A DNA stretch of 64,000 nucleotides from Dickeya zeae NCPPB 2538 (GCF_000406165.1 NZ_CM001977.1:3742808-3806807), one strand, 5' to 3'; positions 26,382-35,321 are shown, counted from the stretch's first letter. The notes: generated from the sequence alone by a model not told the origin. Numbers and translations: made by a program.

Positions 26382-27123
26382 CGTTTCCTCAACAGTTCTT
26401 TTTGAATATCCGCTGAATGAAAAAATGCGTACCTGGTTACGCCTGGAATTTTTACTGCAACAGATGTTCGACAACCATGACCTGAAAGACATCGGCGTTG
26501 CTCTGACGTTTTTCCGCGCCGTCTCAGAGTTACTGGATATTCTCGAACGAGGGGATGCCCGCCCAGACCTGCTAAAAGAGCTGGAGCGACAGCAACAGAA
26601 ACTGGCGCAATGGGGTGAACTGCCGGAAGCGGATATTTTGCGTATAAACACGTTACGTCAAAAATTACGCAACCTGTCTACTGAGCTGATTGCTGCGCCA
26701 CGAATGGGGCAAGGGCTGCGTGAAGACAAATTAATCGGTATGGTACGCCAACGTCTGAGCCTGCCAGGCGGATGTTGCAGCTTTGACCTGCCCACCTTGC
26801 ATATCTGGCTGCACCAGTTGCCTGAGCAAAAACAGCGGCACATCTACATGTGGCTGGAGAGCGTATCGGCGCTCAAACGTTCACTCGACAGCATACTGGA
26901 GTTGATTCGTCATGCGGGAGCCTTTAAAGAGCAAACTAGCCTTAACGGGTTTTATCAGGATAATGCAACCGATGCCGATCTGTTGCGCCTGCGGATTGAT
27001 CTCACTCATCAGCTCTACCCGCAAATATCGGGTCATAAGACCCGTTATGCCATTCGTTTTCTGCCATTAGACAGTGACGGGCCGACACCCGCACGGTTGG
27101 AATTCGAGTTGGCGTGCTGCTAG
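26374..27123 (+). CDS. zapD: Cell division protein ZapD
   Basis: ZapD cross-links FtsZ protofilaments and stabilises the Z ring. The product has 249 residues and starts MSDVSSTVLFEYPLNEKMRT. It is largely helical, with the family regions LRLEFLLQQMFDNHDLKDI, LERGDARPDLLKELERQ and LSLPGGCCSFDLPTLHIWLH. A C-terminal beta-rich part ends TRYAIRFLPLDSDGPTPARLEFELACC. The ATG at 26374 lies inside the coaE end (8-bp overlap), indicating coupled translation. FtsZ, its target, is encoded about 6 kb to the right. Confidence 0.96.
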   Translation: MSDVSSTVLFEYPLNEKMRTWLRLEFLLQQMFDNHDLKDIGVALTFFRAVSELLDILERGDARPDLLKELERQQQKLAQWGELPEADILRINTLRQKLRNLSTELIAAPRMGQGLREDKLIGMVRQRLSLPGGCCSFDLPTLHIWLHQLPEQKQRHIYMWLESVSALKRSLDSILELIRHAGAFKEQTSLNGFYQDNATDADLLRLRIDLTHQLYPQISGHKTRYAIRFLPLDSDGPTPARLEFELACC

Positions 27124-27171
27124 ATAGAATTAACTTGCTGGCGACCGTAAGTTTCTGGAGAAGAATGAAAC

Positions 27172-27369
27172 GTGGATAACGAAATGACCGTTGTAAAATG
27201 CCCCGTCTGCGCCAAACCGGTGGAGTGGAGCGAGAACAGCCCTTATCGACCGTTCTGTAGCAAACGCTGTCAGTTGATCGATTTAGGCGAGTGGGCTGAC
27301 GAAGAAAAACGGATACCCAGCGCGGAAGACATCTCAGATAGCGACGTTTGGGGCGAAACGCAGCACTGA
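27172..27369 (+). CDS. yacG: DNA gyrase inhibitor YacG
   Basis: YacG is a 65-residue zinc protein that binds the GyrB C-terminal domain and blocks gyrase-DNA binding. The four zinc ligands are CPVCAKPVEW and FCSKRCQLIDLGEWADEEKRIP. The GTG start at 27172 is favoured because it gives exactly the E. coli length; an ATG four codons in is the alternative. An acidic tail follows the zinc finger. It is the third gene of coaE-zapD-yacG and converges on mutT. Confidence 0.95.
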   Translation: MDNEMTVVKCPVCAKPVEWSENSPYRPFCSKRCQLIDLGEWADEEKRIPSAEDISDSDVWGETQH

Positions 27370-27417
27370 ACCCTTACAACCCCAACGATAGCGATACGCT
27401 ATTTCTTGACCTTGTCA

Positions 27418-27443
27418 CGATTCATGCCTGCGGGCATGAATCG
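27418..27443. terminator. Bidirectional hairpin between yacG and mutT
   Basis: A perfect 11-bp stem (CGATTCATGCC with GGCATGAATCG) has a TGCG loop and lies midway between the convergent stops. T-tracts are weak on both sides. Confidence 0.55.
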
Positions 27444-27495
27444 CTGCAAAGAACACAAACAAGTCCAGGCCCCAGACAATCTACCCGATTTACGC

Positions 27496-27897
27496 TTATA
27501 CGCGACCGGCTTTCAGTTGCTGAATCATCTCGGCGTTGGCCGGTGGAAACTCGTGCTCGTCTAATTCTTCAGCCGTTAACCAACGCGACGGCTGGCCCTC
27601 ACGGCCATACGGCTCGCCACGCCACTGCTCAACTAAAAAGAAATGCAGCGTGATGAGACGTTCGCCAGCAGAAAACGTTTTGCTGCCCAGCGGGCTCGGA
27701 TTGATCACCTCAATCCCGGCTTCTTCATGCAGCTCACGCACCAACGCCTGCTCCGGCGTTTCCCCTTCTTCCACCTTGCCGCCGGGGAATTCCCATTTCC
27801 CAGCCATGTGTACGCCAGCTGGACGGCAGGCAATGAAGAACTCACGCTGCGGATTGCGGATAATTCCCACCGCCACAGATAAAGTTTTTTGCATCAT
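27496..27897 (-). CDS. mutT: 8-oxo-dGTP diphosphatase MutT
   Basis: MutT hydrolyses 8-oxo-dGTP and 8-oxo-GTP and so prevents A:T to C:G mutations. It has 133 residues. The Nudix box is complete: GGKVEEGETPEQALVRELHEE followed by AGI. The start is one of two adjacent ATG codons (27897 or 27894), both just after GAAAAG. A longer reading is excluded because it would run into the secA terminator hairpin. It follows secA, as in E. coli, but that strong terminator lies between them, so a separate promoter or read-through is required. Confidence 0.94.
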   Translation of the reverse strand: MMQKTLSVAVGIIRNPQREFFIACRPAGVHMAGKWEFPGGKVEEGETPEQALVRELHEEAGIEVINPSPLGSKTFSAGERLITLHFFLVEQWRGEPYGREGQPSRWLTAEELDEHEFPPANAEMIQQLKAGRV

Positions 27898-27910
27898 TAT
27901 CTTTTCAACC

Positions 27911-27938
27911 AGTAAAAAGGCGGTCAACGACCGCCTTT
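27911..27938 (-). terminator. Intrinsic terminator of secA
   Basis: On the minus strand AAAGGCGGTC, a GTT loop and GACCGCCTTT are followed by TTACTG. It lies 26 bp past the secA stop and 14 bp before the mutT start. Confidence 0.85.
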
Positions 27939-27963
27939 GGGATATGTCACTACGTTATCCGCC

Positions 27964-30657
27964 TTACTTCTGAAGGCGGCCGTGGCACTGCTTGTACTTT
28001 TTGCCTGAACCACACGGGCAAGGATCGTTACGACCGATTTTACGATCAGCATACGGTGAACTGCCAGCCGCTTCATCCTGATGGCTCAATTGTTGTTGGC
28101 GGGCCAGACGCTCGGCTTCTTCACGGCGCTGCTGCTCCATCGCTTCAACCTCTTCTGGCATACGCACCTGCACTTTACTCAGCGTACTGATAACTTCGTA
28201 TTTGAGGCCTTCCAACATCGCGGCAAACATCGCAAACGACTCACGCTTGTATTCCTGCTTCGGATCTTTTTGCGCATAACCGCGCAAATGGATCCCCTGG
28301 CGCAGATAATCCATCGCAGCCAGATGCTCTTTCCATAACGAGTCCAGCGTTTGCAGCATCACACCTTTCTCGAAGTTGCGCATCACATCACTGCCGACCA
28401 CTTCCTCTTTACGACGGTACACGTCGACTGCCTGCTCGTAGATACGCTCACGCAGCGTTTCCTCATGCAGTTCTGGCTCTTTATCCAGCCATTCTGCTAT
28501 CGGCAATTCGAGGTCAAAATCATTTTTCAGGCGCAGTTCCAGCCCCGGAATATCCCACATTTCTTCCAGAGACTGGGGGGGAATGTGAGCATCAAGGGTC
28601 ACTTTAAACACATCTTCACGAATGCTGTTGATGGTTTCGCTGATATCAGAGGCGTTCAACAGTTCATTACGCTGGGTGTAGATAGCACGACGTTGATCGT
28701 TAGCCACATCATCGTATTCAAGCAATTGCTTACGAATATCGAAGTTGCGGTTTTCTACCTTACGCTGCGCATTGGCGATAGCTTTAGTTACCCAAGGGTG
28801 TTCAATCGCTTCACCTTCTTTCATGCCCAGTTTACGCATCATGTTGGAAACGCGATCCGATGCGAAAATACGCATCAAGGCATCTTCCATCGACAGGTAG
28901 AAACGGGAAGAACCTGGGTCACCCTGACGACCGGAACGACCACGTAACTGGTTATCGATACGGCGAGATTCATGGCGTTCGGTACCAATAATGTGCAAAC
29001 CACCCGCCGCCAGTACGTCGTCATGACGTTTTTGCCATTCTGCCTTGATAGCGGCAATTTGCGCGTCATCCGGGCTTTCCAGTTCCGCCACTTCAGCCTG
29101 CCAGCTACCGCCCAATACGATATCCGTACCACGACCGGCCATGTTGGTCGCAATAGTTACCGCGCCTGAACGACCGGCCTGAGCCACGATATCCGCTTCC
29201 ATCGCATGAAATTTGGCATTCAGCACGTTGTGCTTGATACCCGCTTTGGTCAACGCATGCGACACCACTTCGGATTTTTCGATGGAAATGGTCCCCACCA
29301 ACACCGGTTGCCCTTTAGCGGCGCGCTCTTTGATATCTTCAATGATCGCATTGATTTTTTCCTGCTCGGTCATGTACACCAAGTCTGGCAGGTCTTTACG
29401 GATCATTGGGCGGTTAGTCGGCACCACAATAGTATCCAGCTTATAAATCGAGCTGAACTCGAATGCCTCGGTATCTGCCGTACCGGTCATCCCGGCCAGT
29501 TTTTCGTAAATACGGAAGTAGTTCTGGAAGGTGATCGACGCCAGTGTCTGGTTTTCGTTGTTGATCTTGACGTTTTCTTTGGCTTCCACCGCCTGGTGTA
29601 AGCCATCAGACCAACGACGACCTTGCATAGTACGGCCGGTATGTTCATCAACGATGATGACTTCGTCATCTTTCACGATGTAGTCGACATCACGGGTAAA
29701 CAGCACGTGTGCACGCAGCGCCGCCGTTACATGATGCATCAGCATAATGTTGGCTGGAGAATACAGCGATTCCCCCTCGTCCATGATGCCGCCCTGCACC
29801 AGCAACTCTTCAATTTTAACCAGACCGCGTTCAGTCAGGTTAACCTGGCGCGCTTTCTCATCCACCGAGAAGTGGCCTTCACCGTGGAAAGTATCTGAGT
29901 CTTCTTTCTCCTGACGGATCAAATGCGGGATGATTTTGTTCACCCGCATATACAGCTCAGAACTGTCCTCCGCCGGACCCGAGATAATCAACGGGGTACG
30001 CGCCTCGTCAATCAGGATGGAGTCCACTTCATCCACCAGAGCATAATACAGTTCACGCTGTACACGCTCTTCCGGGCTGAACGCCATGTTGTCGCGCAGA
30101 TAATCGAAACCGTATTCGTTGTTGGTGCCGTAAGTGATATCGGCAGCATACGCAGCTCGTTTGGCCGGTGCCGGCATCCCCGGCAGGTTGATGCCAACCG
30201 TCAGGCCCAAGAATTCAAACAACGGGCGATTGTTTTCGGCGTCACGCTGCGCCAGATAGTCGTTGACGGTCACCACGTGCACACCACGCCCCGTCAGCGC
30301 ATTAAGGTAAGCCGGCAACGTAGCCGTCAGCGTTTTACCTTCACCGGTACGCATTTCCGCGATGCAACGCTCATTCAGCACCATACCGCCAATTAGCTGT
30401 ACATCGAAGTGACGCATACCAAACACACGTTTACTGGCTTCGCGCACCACGGCAAATGCCTCCGGCAACAGCGACTCCAGGGTCTCACCTTTCTTGATAC
30501 GGTCGCGGAATACCTGAGTTTGCGCCTTCAGCTCGTCATCAGAGAGCTTCTCCATGTCTGGTTCGAGGCGATTGATCACTTCCACAATTTTGCGCATACG
30601 GCGCAATGCACGGTCATTACGGCTACCGAAAACTTTCGTCAATAACTTGATTAACAT
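27964..30657 (-). CDS. secA: Preprotein translocase motor ATPase SecA
   Basis: SecA drives secretory proteins through SecYEG. It has 897 residues. Walker A in nucleotide-binding fold 1 is MRTGEGKTL (about residue 105) and the DEAD-like Walker B is YALVDEVDSILIDEARTPL (about 205). The preprotein cross-linking domain follows, and the second fold has NMAGRGTDIVLGG (about 505) and RRIDNQLRGRSGRQGDPG. The helical scaffold/wing comes next, then a flexible linker and a zinc tail CPCGSGKKYKQCHG that binds SecB and phospholipids. It is read after secM; a small hairpin lies between them next to the secA ribosome binding region. The usual secM-dependent control is expected. Confidence 0.98.
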   Translation of the reverse strand: MLIKLLTKVFGSRNDRALRRMRKIVEVINRLEPDMEKLSDDELKAQTQVFRDRIKKGETLESLLPEAFAVVREASKRVFGMRHFDVQLIGGMVLNERCIAEMRTGEGKTLTATLPAYLNALTGRGVHVVTVNDYLAQRDAENNRPLFEFLGLTVGINLPGMPAPAKRAAYAADITYGTNNEYGFDYLRDNMAFSPEERVQRELYYALVDEVDSILIDEARTPLIISGPAEDSSELYMRVNKIIPHLIRQEKEDSDTFHGEGHFSVDEKARQVNLTERGLVKIEELLVQGGIMDEGESLYSPANIMLMHHVTAALRAHVLFTRDVDYIVKDDEVIIVDEHTGRTMQGRRWSDGLHQAVEAKENVKINNENQTLASITFQNYFRIYEKLAGMTGTADTEAFEFSSIYKLDTIVVPTNRPMIRKDLPDLVYMTEQEKINAIIEDIKERAAKGQPVLVGTISIEKSEVVSHALTKAGIKHNVLNAKFHAMEADIVAQAGRSGAVTIATNMAGRGTDIVLGGSWQAEVAELESPDDAQIAAIKAEWQKRHDDVLAAGGLHIIGTERHESRRIDNQLRGRSGRQGDPGSSRFYLSMEDALMRIFASDRVSNMMRKLGMKEGEAIEHPWVTKAIANAQRKVENRNFDIRKQLLEYDDVANDQRRAIYTQRNELLNASDISETINSIREDVFKVTLDAHIPPQSLEEMWDIPGLELRLKNDFDLELPIAEWLDKEPELHEETLRERIYEQAVDVYRRKEEVVGSDVMRNFEKGVMLQTLDSLWKEHLAAMDYLRQGIHLRGYAQKDPKQEYKRESFAMFAAMLEGLKYEVISTLSKVQVRMPEEVEAMEQQRREEAERLARQQQLSHQDEAAGSSPYADRKIGRNDPCPCGSGKKYKQCHGRLQK

Positions 30658-30677
30658 AGTAATTTTAATCTCAACAA

Positions 30678-30699
30678 TGCCAGTTTATCGATGCTGGCA
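30678..30699 (-). promoter_or_regulatory. Hairpin in the secM-secA spacer
   Basis: On the minus strand TGCCAG and CTGGCA form a 6-bp stem that ends about 6 bases before the probable secA ribosome binding site (TTGAGATT). In E. coli a secondary structure here hides the secA Shine-Dalgarno until a ribosome stalls on secM. Confidence 0.5.
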
Positions 30700-30753
30700 C
30701 GACATCAGAAAAAAGGTCTACGGCCACAGGCCTGGTACAAAATACGATGGCAG

Positions 30754-31260
30754 TCAGGAGAACATCGGCCCGGCGCGAATACCCTGAACCTGCGCCAGCC
30801 ATAGACCGGTGTGATGGGAAGGAGAAAAGTATGTCGGTACCAGCTCAGTACTGGCAGTACGTTGCGGCGCAGCTTCGCGAGTCAGCAACGCATTCAGCGT
30901 TTCCAATAGCACCTGGTGATGGTGCAACCGGGAAGCCTCCGCCGCTTCAATAATGGTAGCGGGCGGCGTAAACGCAAACGACAGGTGACGGATTACCGTG
31001 CGGATGGCATGCTGATGCCAGAAATCATTACTGAACGGCGAGCGACGACGCGAGTCTTTTAACGCCGCCAGATCAGTGAGATTGAAATAGGATACATTGG
31101 GACGACTAAACGCCGAAGCGGAATTGGGCTCGGTAGCGGTATCGCGGGACTCAGCGAAGTTAGCAGGCAGGCCGAGCGTCGCCGCGACCATCCCCAACAG
31201 CAGGTGAGGCCAGAAATAACGTCTGCCAAATTGTCGCCAACGATTTAAAATACCAATCAC
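30754..31260 (-). CDS. secM: Secretion monitor SecM with arrest peptide
   Basis: SecM is a leader protein whose stalled translation exposes the secA start when secretion is slow. The GTG at 31260 is chosen because it follows GGAAAGAAA and gives the family start with GILNRWRQFGRRYFWPHL and a usual length (168 residues). A long signal peptide with the core LLLGMVAATLGLP lies at about residues 18-38. WHQHAIRTVIRHLSFAF is the conserved middle. The C-terminus carries WLAQVQGIRAGP, i.e. the Trp and GIRAGP of the arrest motif at the right spacing, then only three residues (MFS). The Phe normally five residues before that Trp is His here, and Ile after Trp is Leu. Confidence 0.95.
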   Translation of the reverse strand: MIGILNRWRQFGRRYFWPHLLLGMVAATLGLPANFAESRDTATEPNSASAFSRPNVSYFNLTDLAALKDSRRRSPFSNDFWHQHAIRTVIRHLSFAFTPPATIIEAAEASRLHHHQVLLETLNALLTREAAPQRTASTELVPTYFSPSHHTGLWLAQVQGIRAGPMFS

Positions 31261-31287
31261 AAGTTTCTTTCCGTCGGAGCCTGCGTT

Positions 31288-31809
31288 ATGCGTGATAACC
31301 GTCCACAATCACTGGAGTCATTTTTCGATGGCGCATCGCAAACCGGGTCAGGCCCATTGCATGACATTCAACAACGCGCGCTCGCACTGTTAAAGCTCAA
31401 TCGGGCTGTGCATGCGCTGCTGCCGACTGCGCTGCGTCCGTATTGTCGGGTAGCCAACTATCGTCACGGACTGCTGGTGCTGGAAACTGCCAGCGCCAAC
31501 TGGCTGATGCGGTTACGTTATGAACAACCCGCCCTGCTTTCCGCTCTGCGCGCACAAATACTACCATCATTGGCGGCGATCGACATCAGGATTAATCCAG
31601 TGCTGGCCGCAAAAATACATGAAAACGAGAAAACACCTGCCGTTGCGTCAACAGATGCAACAACCACGACTACCACAAGGATACTCAGCGCACAGAGTGC
31701 GGAGATATTGAAAGGATTAGCGGAGCAAAGCCCGGAACGGCTGCAGAAAATATTAAAACGACTGGCTTCGCTGGCCGGAGAGAATACCAGCAAAAACCAG
31801 TCGTCATAA
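31288..31809 (+). CDS. DUF721 (DciA-like) domain protein
   Basis: This is a 173-residue cytosolic protein with an N-terminal DUF721 domain (about residues 5-105). Family pattern residues are seen in ALLKLNRAVHALLPTALRPY, the CRVANYRHGLLVLETASANW strand region and MRLRYEQPALLSALR. DUF721 includes DciA, the ancestral replicative-helicase loader of bacteria that lack DnaC. The C-terminal 65 residues are Thr/Ser-rich and then helical (LSAQSAEILKGLAEQSPERL). It is divergent from secM (27 bp between starts) and converges on lpxC (18 bp between stops). Its role in an enterobacterium is unknown. The overlapping 5' ends mean its promoter must share the secM leader region. Confidence 0.85.
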   Translation: MRDNRPQSLESFFDGASQTGSGPLHDIQQRALALLKLNRAVHALLPTALRPYCRVANYRHGLLVLETASANWLMRLRYEQPALLSALRAQILPSLAAIDIRINPVLAAKIHENEKTPAVASTDATTTTTTRILSAQSAEILKGLAEQSPERLQKILKRLASLAGENTSKNQSS

Positions 31810-31827
31810 TGTCATATCAGAACAGAC

Positions 31828-32745
31828 TCAGGCCAGAACGGTAGACGGCGCTTTGAAAGCCAGCGGCATTTCCGCTTCGTCTTCAAAGGTCACGTATTCC
31901 CATGCTTCCTGTTTGGCCAACACCGCCTGCAACAGCTTGTTGTTAAGCGCATGACCAGACTTGAATGCCGTGAACGCGCCAATAATGTTGTGGCCACACA
32001 TAAACAGGTCGCCAATCGCGTCCAGCATCTTGTGGCGAACAAATTCATCATCAAAGCGCAAACCGTCTTCGTTCAGCACGCGATAGTCATCCACCACGAT
32101 CGCACAATCGAAGCTACCGCCCAGGCACAAACCACGGGACTGCAGATACTCGATATCGCGCATAAAACCAAAGGTACGCGCGCGGCTGATTTGGCGCACG
32201 AACGCATCAGCGGAGAAATCCAGCTTGAAGCGTTGCGAACCAGAATCAATCACCGGGTGATTGAAATCGATCGTGAAATCCAGACTGAATCCGTTGAAAG
32301 GCTTCAATTCTGCCCATTTGTCACCGTCTTCTACGCGTACAGGCTGCTTGATTCGAACAAACTTCTTGGCACAGTTCAGTTCTTCGATACCAGCATCCAG
32401 CAGCAGGTAGACAAATGGACTGGCGCTACCATCCATGATCGGAATTTCAGGCGCATCTACTTCGACAACAATATTGTCGATGCCCAATCCTGCCAGAGCC
32501 GCATTCAGATGCTCCACCGTTGAAATACGCACGTCATGCTCATTAACCAGGCAAGTACAGAGCATGGTATCACGCACGGATTTGGCATCAGCCGGAAAAT
32601 CAACCGGTGGATTCAAGTCAGTACGACGATAGATGACCCCGGTATTAGCCGGTGCAGGACGCATAGTCAGGGTGACTTTCTTGCCGGTATGAAGACCGAC
32701 CCCTGTCGCCTGTACGATACGTTTTAATGTACGTTGTTTGATCAT
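31828..32745 (-). CDS. lpxC: UDP-3-O-acyl-N-acetylglucosamine deacetylase
   Basis: LpxC is the zinc deacetylase that commits UDP-acyl-GlcNAc to lipid A synthesis. It has 305 residues from the ATG at 32745 (MIKQRTLKRIVQATGVGLH), the E. coli length. Zinc and catalytic residues are visible in VRISTVEHLNAALAGLGIDN (His about 79), SDAFVRQISRARTFGFM and RHKMLDAIGDLFMCGHNIIG (His about 238, Asp 242, His 265 region). The C-terminal residues ending STVLA fit the tail that FtsH recognises for degradation in E. coli. It is the last gene of the dcw cluster, 94 bp after ftsZ. Confidence 0.98.
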   Translation of the reverse strand: MIKQRTLKRIVQATGVGLHTGKKVTLTMRPAPANTGVIYRRTDLNPPVDFPADAKSVRDTMLCTCLVNEHDVRISTVEHLNAALAGLGIDNIVVEVDAPEIPIMDGSASPFVYLLLDAGIEELNCAKKFVRIKQPVRVEDGDKWAELKPFNGFSLDFTIDFNHPVIDSGSQRFKLDFSADAFVRQISRARTFGFMRDIEYLQSRGLCLGGSFDCAIVVDDYRVLNEDGLRFDDEFVRHKMLDAIGDLFMCGHNIIGAFTAFKSGHALNNKLLQAVLAKQEAWEYVTFEDEAEMPLAFKAPSTVLA

Positions 32746-32775
32746 CGTATTATCTCGCATTCATCTGAACCTACA

Positions 32776-32795
32776 GCCTTAGCTTACACTAAGGC
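32776..32795 (-). promoter_or_regulatory. Hairpin between ftsZ and lpxC
   Basis: A perfect 7-bp stem (GCCTTAG with CTAAGGC) lies between the two genes. It has no T-tract, so it may be an mRNA processing or stability element rather than a terminator. Confidence 0.35.
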
Positions 32796-32839
32796 CGGTG
32801 GCACAGTTTAGCACAAAGAGCGGAGAATCCAACCAAACC

Positions 32840-33991
32840 TTAGTCAGCCTGCTTACGCAGGAAAGCGGGAATATCAAGATAATCCGGCTCTTTATTGGTC
32901 TGTACGCTCTGGTCATTCACCACTTTGGCCGCCGGTTTTTCCTGCGTCAGCGGCGCCATACCATGCTGCTGATAGCGGTGATCCATAACCGGCTGGCTGC
33001 TCTGCTTGTTGGTAACCAGCGTAATTTCAGGACGTTTGTCCATGCCGATACCGGTCGCCACTACAGTCACCCGCAGTTCGTCGTTCATATCCGGATCGAG
33101 CGATGTACCAATCACTACCGTTGCATTATCGGATGCAAACGCGCGAATGGTATTACCAACAGTCTCAAATTCATCCAGACGCAGATCGAAACCGGCAGTA
33201 ATGTTGACCAGTACGCCACGCGCACCAGACAGGTCGATATCTTCCAGCAGTGGACTGGAAATCGCCATTTCAGCCGCTTCTTCGGCACGATCTTCGCCGC
33301 GAGCCACGCCAGAACCCATCATGGCATAGCCCATTTCGGACATGACGGTACGCACGTCAGCAAAGTCGACGTTCATCAGACCCGGACGAGTGATGAGCTC
33401 AGCGATACCCTGTACTGCGCCTTTGAGCACGTCGTTAGCCGCGCCAAACGCATCCAGCAGAGAAATACCACGCCCCAACACTTTCAACAGCTTGTCATTG
33501 GGGATGGTAATCAGTGAATCAACGTGCTTAGACAGCTCCGCGATCCCCTGCTCGGCAAACGCCATGCGTTTTTTGCCTTCAAAATTAAATGGCTTGGTCA
33601 CAACCGCCACGGTCAGGATACCCAGATCCTTCGCGACTTCAGCCACTACCGGTGCAGCGCCAGTACCGGTGCCACCACCCATACCTGCGGCGATAAACAC
33701 CATATCCGCCCCTTCTAGGGCAGAACGCAGCGCTTCGCGATCTTCTTCGGCAGAATTACGGCCGACTTCCGGGTTAGCACCCGCGCCCAGACCTTTGGTA
33801 ATGCCGCTACCGATCTGAATAGTCTGGCCTACAGCTGTTTTACGCAGTGCCTGGGCATCGGTGTTAACCGCAAAGAATTCAACACCTTCGATGCGTTCAC
33901 GCACCATGTGTTCGACAGCGTTACCGCCGCCACCACCGACGCCGATGACTTTAATCACCGCGTCGTTGGTTAACTCCATTGGTTCAAACAT
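32840..33991 (-). CDS. ftsZ: Cell division GTPase FtsZ
   Basis: FtsZ is the tubulin homologue that forms the Z ring. It has 383 residues, as in E. coli. The start MFEPMELTNDAVIKVIGVGG leads into the nucleotide fold. The tubulin signature GMGGGTGTGAAPV is at about residue 105, and the T7 catalytic loop region is LMNVDFADVRTVM (about 205). The C-terminal linker (about 315-368) is followed by the conserved peptide DYLDIPAFLRKQAD, which binds FtsA, ZipA and ZapD. It follows ftsA after 73 bp. It ends the division part of the dcw cluster. Confidence 0.98.
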   Translation of the reverse strand: MFEPMELTNDAVIKVIGVGGGGGNAVEHMVRERIEGVEFFAVNTDAQALRKTAVGQTIQIGSGITKGLGAGANPEVGRNSAEEDREALRSALEGADMVFIAAGMGGGTGTGAAPVVAEVAKDLGILTVAVVTKPFNFEGKKRMAFAEQGIAELSKHVDSLITIPNDKLLKVLGRGISLLDAFGAANDVLKGAVQGIAELITRPGLMNVDFADVRTVMSEMGYAMMGSGVARGEDRAEEAAEMAISSPLLEDIDLSGARGVLVNITAGFDLRLDEFETVGNTIRAFASDNATVVIGTSLDPDMNDELRVTVVATGIGMDKRPEITLVTNKQSSQPVMDHRYQQHGMAPLTQEKPAAKVVNDQSVQTNKEPDYLDIPAFLRKQAD

Positions 33992-34064
33992 AGTTTCTCT
34001 CCGTCTTGTGCCTGTATTGCTTCAAGATCAAAAAAGTCGTGCTCATGATCTCTTTTGATAACCG

Positions 34065-35321
34065 TCAAAATTCTTTTCTCAGCCAGCTATTGAGGCGTTT
34101 AAACCAGTTGCTGACCGAAGTCCGTTTCTCAACTTCGTGTTCACCACTCAGATGAGACTCTTTGCCGTAATGCAGCAGCCCCACCGCTGTCGAGTAATAG
34201 GGCTCCTGCGCATAGTCCGTCAATCCGGTGATGTTCAGCGGCTGACCAATACGCACCTGTGTATGGAACACACGCTGTGCGCAGGCTGCCAGGCCATCAA
34301 TTTGCGCAGCACCGCCGGTCAGCACGATGCCAGCTGCCAGATGATGCTTCACACCTTGCTGACGCAGTTGTTCTTGCAACTGCAACAGCTCGTCATTCAC
34401 CAGATTCAATAATTCGGTATAGCGAGGCTCAATCACCTCCGCCAGAGTCTGACGCTGCAGACTACGTGGTGGACGCCCGCCAACACTCGGTACTTCCACG
34501 GTTTCATCCTTGCTGACAATGGAACCGAGCGCGCAACCGTAACGCACTTTTATCGCTTCTGCATCTGTCGGCGGCGTACCAAACGCATAGGCTATATCGC
34601 TGGTGACTACGTTACCAGCATAAGGAATCACTTTTGTGTGACGCAGCGCGCCGCCGGTATACACCGCCATATCCATGGTGCCGCCGCCGATATCTACCAC
34701 ACACACGCCCAGCTCGCGTTCGTCTTCTGTTAACACCGCATAACTCGATGCCAGACCGGCGAAAATCAGCTGGTCAACTTTAAGACCACAACGTTCCACT
34801 GCTTTAACAATGTTCTTTGCCATGTCGTTATGACAGGTGATCAGATGCACTTTGGCCTGCATTCGCACACCAGACAAACCGACCGGATTTTTAATCCCTT
34901 CCTGATAATCAATGGCGTATTCCTGCGGGATAACATGCAGAATGCGGTGCTCGTCACGTACCCGGACAGACTTGGCCGTATGCACCACGCTTTCTACATC
35001 ATCCTGCGTCACTTCTTCTTCGGAGATAGGCACCATACCTATTTCGTTCTGGCAGCTGATATGCTTGCCGGACAACGCCAGATACACTGAAGAGATCTGG
35101 CAATCGGCCATCAGTTCCGCCTGATCGATGGCACGCTGCACGCACTTGACCACCGACTCCAGATCGTTGACGCCGCCTTTATCCATGCCCCGTGACGGGC
35201 AGCTTCCCACACCGATGATATTGATCATGCCATCAGGCAGAACTTCACCGACCAGTGCAGCGACTTTTGCTGTACCGATTTCCAGCCCAACTACCAGTTT
35301 TCTGTCCGTCGACTTGATCAT
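34065..35321 (-). CDS. ftsA: Cell division protein FtsA
   Basis: FtsA is an actin-like ATPase that tethers FtsZ to the inner membrane and recruits later division proteins. It has 418 residues. The start MIKSTDRKLVVGLEIGTAKV is the phosphate-1 motif of the actin fold. CVVDIGGGTMDMAVYTGG is phosphate-2 and GIVLTGGAAQIDGL is the adenosine motif. The C-terminal amphipathic membrane-targeting helix is present (VSNWFKRLNSWLRKEF). Its start overlaps the ftsQ stop by 4 bp, indicating coupled translation. Confidence 0.98.
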   Translation of the reverse strand: MIKSTDRKLVVGLEIGTAKVAALVGEVLPDGMINIIGVGSCPSRGMDKGGVNDLESVVKCVQRAIDQAELMADCQISSVYLALSGKHISCQNEIGMVPISEEEVTQDDVESVVHTAKSVRVRDEHRILHVIPQEYAIDYQEGIKNPVGLSGVRMQAKVHLITCHNDMAKNIVKAVERCGLKVDQLIFAGLASSYAVLTEDERELGVCVVDIGGGTMDMAVYTGGALRHTKVIPYAGNVVTSDIAYAFGTPPTDAEAIKVRYGCALGSIVSKDETVEVPSVGGRPPRSLQRQTLAEVIEPRYTELLNLVNDELLQLQEQLRQQGVKHHLAAGIVLTGGAAQIDGLAACAQRVFHTQVRIGQPLNITGLTDYAQEPYYSTAVGLLHYGKESHLSGEHEVEKRTSVSNWFKRLNSWLRKEF

